Shown here piece by piece: positions 59,647 to 64,000 of a stretch of DNA of 64,000 nt (position 1 is its first letter; every line of letters begins with the position of its first letter). Below the pieces are notes generated by a model. That model made no database searches. It saw only the letters and a program-made list of their open reading frames with translations, and had not been told where the DNA came from. The position numbers were made by a program, and so were the translations under genes. The DNA comes from JBFLYZ01 sp040756415 (lineage in GTDB: Bacteria; Bacteroidota; Bacteroidia; JADZBD01). The stretch is from assembly GCA_040756415.1 (NCBI GenBank), contig JBFLYZ010000005.1:24112-88111 (forward strand), given 5' to 3'.

Positions 59647-60519
59647 ATGGACAGGAAGAAGACCAGGACAGCGCTGCTGATGGAACGGCTCAGGAACCGT
59701 TACCGTCTGGTGGTGATGAACGATGACACGTTCGAGGAGAAGTTCTCGCTTCGCCTTACTCCCATGGGCCTGGTCATACTCATAGGCGCGGTCAGCATTT
59801 TCATGACCGTGCTGGTGATCAGCCTGGTGGCCTTCACCCCGCTGCGGGAATATATTCCCGGCTATGGTTCTGACCTGGACACGCGCAAGGAGCTGATCCG
59901 GCTGAGCGTGAAAACCGATTCGATGGAAAGCGAGCTGGAGAAAAAGACCATTTTCCTGGAGAACATACAGCATGTGCTGCGTGGCGATATCAAAGTGGAT
60001 TCGCTGCTCAACAAGCCCGACAGCAGCCTGCGCTATACCAGGCTGAGCTTTACTCCGTCCGCTGAGGATTCGGCCCTGCGCAAGGAGATGGAGGGCCAGG
60101 ACCAGTATTCCCTTTCGGGCGATGATAAGGGCAACAAGAACGCCATTTCCGGCTTTTTCTTTTTCACCCCGGTCAAGGGAGTGGTCACCAGCTCCTTCAG
60201 CCAGGAGGCGGAACATTACGGGGTGGACATTGCCGCGCCCGAGAACGAGGCCATCAAGGCTACGCTGGACGGAACGGTGATATTCACGGGCTGGAGCTCT
60301 GAAACGGGATATGTGATCCAGGTGCAGCATTCGAACAACCTGGTATCGGTGTACAAGCACAACAGCAAGCTGATGAAGAAAACGGGGCAGTTCGTGAAGG
60401 CGGGCGAGGTGATCGCCATCATCGGCAATTCGGGCGAGCAGACCACCGGCACGCACCTGCATTTTGAATTGTGGTATAACGGTACCGCCATCGATCCTCA
60501 GGACTACATGGTATTTTAG
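59647..60519 (+). CDS. M23-family peptidoglycan endopeptidase
   Basis: 290 residues. Cytoplasmic N terminus, one membrane helix (about 41-63), a short coil (80-110) and a LytM domain with an intact zinc site: H190 and D194 (EHYGVDIA), H238 (VYKHNS), H270 and H272 (THLHFELW). It should cut peptide cross-bridges in the periplasm while anchored in the inner membrane. This contrasts with the inactive EnvC-like protein at 23879. Confidence 0.93.
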   Translation: MDRKKTRTALLMERLRNRYRLVVMNDDTFEEKFSLRLTPMGLVILIGAVSIFMTVLVISLVAFTPLREYIPGYGSDLDTRKELIRLSVKTDSMESELEKKTIFLENIQHVLRGDIKVDSLLNKPDSSLRYTRLSFTPSAEDSALRKEMEGQDQYSLSGDDKGNKNAISGFFFFTPVKGVVTSSFSQEAEHYGVDIAAPENEAIKATLDGTVIFTGWSSETGYVIQVQHSNNLVSVYKHNSKLMKKTGQFVKAGEVIAIIGNSGEQTTGTHLHFELWYNGTAIDPQDYMVF

Positions 60520-60642
60520 CATGCGAATGGGGACTGGGCGCGAATGTTACGAGCACGAATTGTTACGAATAACGGATCATTATTAGTACTCCCTCCCAGG
60601 AGGGGGATTAAGGGGGGGAATTCCAGAACAAAAGCACAAACA

Positions 60643-61374
60643 ATGAAAAAGCTACTTCTTATTCCGGTGATGTCACTTATTCTTTTCTCCTGCGAAGGCC
60701 CCGGGAGTAAAACGGATCGTCCCGACCTGGGCCCGGATACGCTGGGGCTTGCCGATACGATCGTAGCCGGCAGCGAGCAGGTGTTCATCGAGCGCATCAG
60801 CCGGGCGGAATTTGATTCGGCATCGGATAAGGGCCTTGCCGCCCCCAATCCGGCCCGCGAAGCGGATAACCTGAAAAGGGATTCGGCCCTGATCACCATG
60901 CACGACAGTGTTTATCTCATCCGGCTTGGCAGCGGTGACACGGCCACGCTTGTCGAGAAGCGCATCAACCCCCTCGATGAAAGCGATGTGGTTCAGTACA
61001 CCTACATGGGCCGGCTGGGAGGGATTCCCTTCATCGTGTTCGAGTGCACGTACTACGAAAGCTACGGGTACATGATGATGAACCTGAACACCGGGAAAAC
61101 ATTCGATATGTTCTGGGGCGAGCCCCGCCTTTCGCCCGATGGGGAGCACGTGTTCTCTTCTCAGTACGATATGGAAAGCGGCTTTCTTCCGAACGGGCTG
61201 CAGCTCTTCAGGCTGCAGGGCGATGAAATAGTTCCGCTATGGCAAAAGGAATTGACGCAGTGGGGGCCCACCAGCGCGCGCTGGGCGGATGCAAAAAGCA
61301 TTTGTTTCGCGCAGGAAACGCCTGGCGGGCCGAACGGGCAGATCGTGAACTACGCCAGGATCATTTTGAAATAA
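60643..61374 (+). CDS. Hypothetical lipoprotein upstream of dxr
   Basis: 243 residues from ATG 60643 (the ATG 60544 extension runs through a repetitive spacer). MKKLLLIPVMSLILFSCEGP gives a lipobox at C17. The mature part has YLIRLGSGDTATLVEKRI, GRLGGIPFIVFECTYYESYG and LSPDGEHVFSSQYDMESGFL, suggestive of beta-propeller-like repeats. No family recognised. Its stop touches the dxr ATG. Confidence 0.75.
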   Translation: MKKLLLIPVMSLILFSCEGPGSKTDRPDLGPDTLGLADTIVAGSEQVFIERISRAEFDSASDKGLAAPNPAREADNLKRDSALITMHDSVYLIRLGSGDTATLVEKRINPLDESDVVQYTYMGRLGGIPFIVFECTYYESYGYMMMNLNTGKTFDMFWGEPRLSPDGEHVFSSQYDMESGFLPNGLQLFRLQGDEIVPLWQKELTQWGPTSARWADAKSICFAQETPGGPNGQIVNYARIILK

Positions 61375-62529
61375 ATGGCCGAAAAGAGACATATAGCCAT
61401 CTTAGGCAGCACCGGGTCCATTGGCACGCAAGCCCTGGATGTGGTGCGGGCCAATAAGGATAGTTTCGAAGTGGAGGTATTGGTGGCCAATAATAATGCC
61501 GACCTGCTTATTGAGCAGGCCCGCGAATTTTCTCCCAATACGGTGGTGGTGGCTGAGGAATCGAAGTACAGGCAAGTGAAAGATGCCTTGTCACCGCTCG
61601 ATATAAAGGTCTTTGCCGGGCAGAGATCGGTAGAGCAGGTGGTGGAAATGGACAGCATCGACCTGGTGCTGGCCGGCATTGTGGGCTATGCGGGCCTGGC
61701 ATCCACCCTGGCGGCCATCCGGGCCGGCAAGCAGATCGCGCTGGCCAATAAGGAAACGCTGGTGGTGGCGGGCGAGCTGGTTACGGCACTGGCCAAAGAA
61801 AAAGGAGTGAACATCTATCCCGTGGATTCGGAGCACTCGGCCATATTCCAGTGCATGGCGGGCGAATGGAACAATAAGATCGAGAAGATCTATCTGACCG
61901 CTTCGGGCGGCCCGTTCCGCGGAATGAAAAAGGAGCAGCTCGCTAAGGTCACCAAGCAGCAGGCGCTGAAACATCCCAACTGGGACATGGGCGCCAAGAT
62001 CACCATCGATTCGGCTACGCTGATGAACAAAGGGCTGGAGGTGATAGAAGCCAGATGGCTGTTCGGGCTGAAACCCGACCAGATAGACGTGATCGTTCAC
62101 CCCCAGAGTATTATTCACAGCATCGTGCAGTTCGAGGACGGAAGCATGAAGGCCCAGATGGGCCTGCCCGATATGCGGCTGCCCATACAATATGCCATGG
62201 GTTTCCCGAAAAGGATACGATCGGATTTCAAGCGCTTCAATTTTATGAATTATCCCAGCCTAAGCTTCGAGCGGCCCGATACGCAAAATTTCCCCTGCCT
62301 TGCCCTGGCCTACGAGGCCCTGAAAAAAGGCGGCAACGCCCCCTGCGTGCTCAACGCGGCCAACGAGGTGGCGGTGCAGGCCTTCATGGAGGAGAGAATT
62401 CCCTTCACCCAGATCCCTTTGATCATAGAAAAAGCGCTTGTTAAAGCTTCATATATTCCCAAACCTTCTTACGAAGAATACGTTAACTCGGATAAAGAAT
62501 CACGGGCTATTACAAAGGAATATGCTTAA
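61375..62529 (+). CDS. dxr: 1-deoxy-D-xylulose 5-phosphate reductoisomerase
   Basis: 384 residues. NADPH motif GSTGSIGTQ (11-19), LANKETLVVAGELV, metal ligands D151 and E153 (PVDSEHSAIFQ) and E222 (NKGLEVIEA), with KITIDSATLMNKG over the substrate. It converts DXP to MEP with NADPH and Mg2+ in isoprenoid synthesis. Adjacent rseP is the common partner in many bacteria. Confidence 0.97.
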   Translation: MAEKRHIAILGSTGSIGTQALDVVRANKDSFEVEVLVANNNADLLIEQAREFSPNTVVVAEESKYRQVKDALSPLDIKVFAGQRSVEQVVEMDSIDLVLAGIVGYAGLASTLAAIRAGKQIALANKETLVVAGELVTALAKEKGVNIYPVDSEHSAIFQCMAGEWNNKIEKIYLTASGGPFRGMKKEQLAKVTKQQALKHPNWDMGAKITIDSATLMNKGLEVIEARWLFGLKPDQIDVIVHPQSIIHSIVQFEDGSMKAQMGLPDMRLPIQYAMGFPKRIRSDFKRFNFMNYPSLSFERPDTQNFPCLALAYEALKKGGNAPCVLNAANEVAVQAFMEERIPFTQIPLIIEKALVKASYIPKPSYEEYVNSDKESRAITKEYA

Positions 62530-62589
62530 ATTTGCCATCCTTTTGGTAAACCTTTTGAATTTTGACTTTTACCCTTTTGACTTAAGCCA

Positions 62590-63927
62590 ATGACCCAGGC
62601 CCTCCAGCTCTTATTATCGCTCTCCATACTCATCGTATTGCATGAGCTGGGCCATTTCATTCCTGCCAAGCTGTTCAAGACCCGGGTGGAGAAATTCTAT
62701 CTCTTTTTCGATCCCTGGTTCTCTTTGTTTAAAATAAGACGGGGCGAAACCGAATACGGCATAGGCTGGCTGCCCCTGGGAGGATACGTGAAGATAGCGG
62801 GCATGATAGACGAGAGCATGGACAAGGAGCAGATGAAAAAGCCGCCCGAGCCCTGGGAGTTCCGCAGCAAGCCGGCCTGGCAGCGCCTGATCATTATGAT
62901 AGGGGGCGTAACGGTCAACCTTGTGCTGGGCATTATCATTTACGCCATGGTACTCTTCGTGTGGGGTGAGAAATACCTTCCTGCGGAAAACGCGAAATAC
63001 GGCATTCACTGCGATTCGCTGGCCCTGGAGATCGGCCTGAAGAACGGGGATCATATCCTGGCTGTTGACGGACAGAAAGTGGATAACTTCGATAAGATAG
63101 CCGGTGAGATGATACTGAACACCGCGCCCGTGATCACCGTGAAGCGTGGCGACAGCGTGTTCGACCTGCCTGTGCCGGATAGCTTTTACTCTAAGCTCAT
63201 TGCGGGTAAGAATTATTTCATTGAACCCCGCTATCCCTGCGAGGTGGATTCGGTGGTGGCCGATGCTCCTGCCGGGAAGGCCGGTCTGCAGAAAGGTGAT
63301 AAGATCGTATCGCTTAACGGTCAGCCTGCGGCCTATTTCCAGGAGGTGGCTTCCATGCTCAAACAAAACAAGGGTAAGGAAGTGGAGCTAACGGTGATAC
63401 GTGCGCCAAAGAGCGATCAGATACAACAAGCGGATACGCTGCGCTCCAAACTTACCGTTACGGATAAAGGCACCCTGGGTTTCTACAACAAAAGTCCGGA
63501 CAAGTTCTTTCAGTTCAACACCTATTCTTACGGATTCTTCGAATCGTTCCCTGCAGGAATCAAAAAAGGAACAGCAACCATTGTCAATTATGTAAAGCAA
63601 CTCAAGGTTCTCTTTACGGTAGAGGATGCGCACCAGTCGCTGGGCGGCTTTATCACCATCGCCAAGGGCTATGGCGATGAATGGAACTGGCAGCGTTTCT
63701 GGAGCTTCACCGCCTTTATCTCTATCGTGCTGGCCATTATGAATATCCTGCCCATCCCTGCGCTCGATGGCGGACATGTGATGTTCCTGCTCTGGGAGAT
63801 GGTCACCGGCCGCAAGGCCAGCGAAAAAGTGCTGGAATACGCCCAGTACGCGGGCATGCTCCTGCTGCTGGCCCTGCTGGTTTACGCCAATGGCAACGAT
63901 ATAGCCCGCCTGTTCACGGGAGGTTGA
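62590..63927 (+). CDS. rseP: RIP metalloprotease RseP (site-2 protease)
   Basis: 445 residues. HELGH (H18, E19, H22) in the first membrane helix, two PDZ-like domains (about 125-200 and 215-290, VDSVVADAPAGKAGLQKGDKI), and the last zinc ligand in ILPIPALDGGHVMF. It cleaves anti-sigma factors and leftover signal peptides within the membrane. Located 60 bases after dxr. Confidence 0.96.
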   Translation: MTQALQLLLSLSILIVLHELGHFIPAKLFKTRVEKFYLFFDPWFSLFKIRRGETEYGIGWLPLGGYVKIAGMIDESMDKEQMKKPPEPWEFRSKPAWQRLIIMIGGVTVNLVLGIIIYAMVLFVWGEKYLPAENAKYGIHCDSLALEIGLKNGDHILAVDGQKVDNFDKIAGEMILNTAPVITVKRGDSVFDLPVPDSFYSKLIAGKNYFIEPRYPCEVDSVVADAPAGKAGLQKGDKIVSLNGQPAAYFQEVASMLKQNKGKEVELTVIRAPKSDQIQQADTLRSKLTVTDKGTLGFYNKSPDKFFQFNTYSYGFFESFPAGIKKGTATIVNYVKQLKVLFTVEDAHQSLGGFITIAKGYGDEWNWQRFWSFTAFISIVLAIMNILPIPALDGGHVMFLLWEMVTGRKASEKVLEYAQYAGMLLLLALLVYANGNDIARLFTGG

Positions 63928-64000
63928 TGGGGTAAAAATTCCCTCTTGTCGAGCAATTCATAAGCTCATCTAAATTCTTTGAACTCCGCTGGCTTTTGGA

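Overview
This window looks like a chromosomal segment of a free-living Bacteroidota bacterium, probably near the Chitinophagales/Sphingobacteriales, with moderately GC-rich genes. The evidence is lineage-typical: type IX secretion parts (a PorZ-like protein, a PorW/SprE-like lipoprotein and a cargo with a C-terminal sorting domain), many lipoproteins, a split ATP synthase operon without beta and epsilon genes, a bactofilin, and TAnnTTTG -7 boxes just upstream of many start codons. No rRNA or CRISPR array was seen; one tRNA (Arg, CCG) is present.

Layout. 1-9951: the end of a TPR/SpoIIE phosphatase, small lipoproteins, a T9SS cargo, a Cys/Met-metabolism PLP enzyme, an acyltransferase, an APC amino acid permease and an MHS-family MFS transporter. 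9952-17605: tRNA-Arg, porZ, recO, a small XRE regulator with its own palindromes, an SdiA-regulated-like protein, an M42 peptidase and a TonB-like protein. 17602-25997: an ABC-2 exporter, an NQO1-like reductase, a LysM lytic transglycosylase, gatA, tatA, an EnvC-like protein and DUF4292. 25998-31174 completes a cell-envelope operon read on the minus strand: flippase, dut, sugar nucleotidyltransferase, TPR lipoprotein, DUF4292, EnvC. This operon is interrupted by a four-helix-bundle (23S intervening-sequence type) gene bordered by heptamer repeats.

31175-33523 is the accessory island and the most interesting part. It is AT-rich and carries, all on the minus strand, the tail of a tyrosine recombinase, a well-formed Bacteroidota promoter, a RelA/SpoT-domain gene bounded by complementary CACTAAC/GTTAGTG cores, a 133-bp structured attC-like site, a 40-codon ORF, and a frameshifted gene remnant bounded by GCCTAAC/GTTAGGC cores. 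I read it as a degenerate integron-like cassette cluster with its integrase in the same direction as the cassettes.

33524-45548: a PAS histidine kinase, enoyl-CoA hydratase plus a free-standing B12-binding protein, a giant NtrY-like kinase, and a plus-strand operon of MORN, DUF6642-like, TMTC-like and lipoprotein genes. 45752-51639 is the ATP synthase operon atpZ-hyp-atpB-E-F-H-A-G with a strong hairpin directly after atpE. 51762-63927: bactofilin, small lipocalin-like proteins, a second TMTC-like protein, PorW/SprE, an M23 peptidase, and dxr and rseP. The proteins that can be named mostly serve the cell envelope: peptidoglycan turnover, surface polysaccharide, type IX secretion, envelope stress proteolysis and energy coupling.
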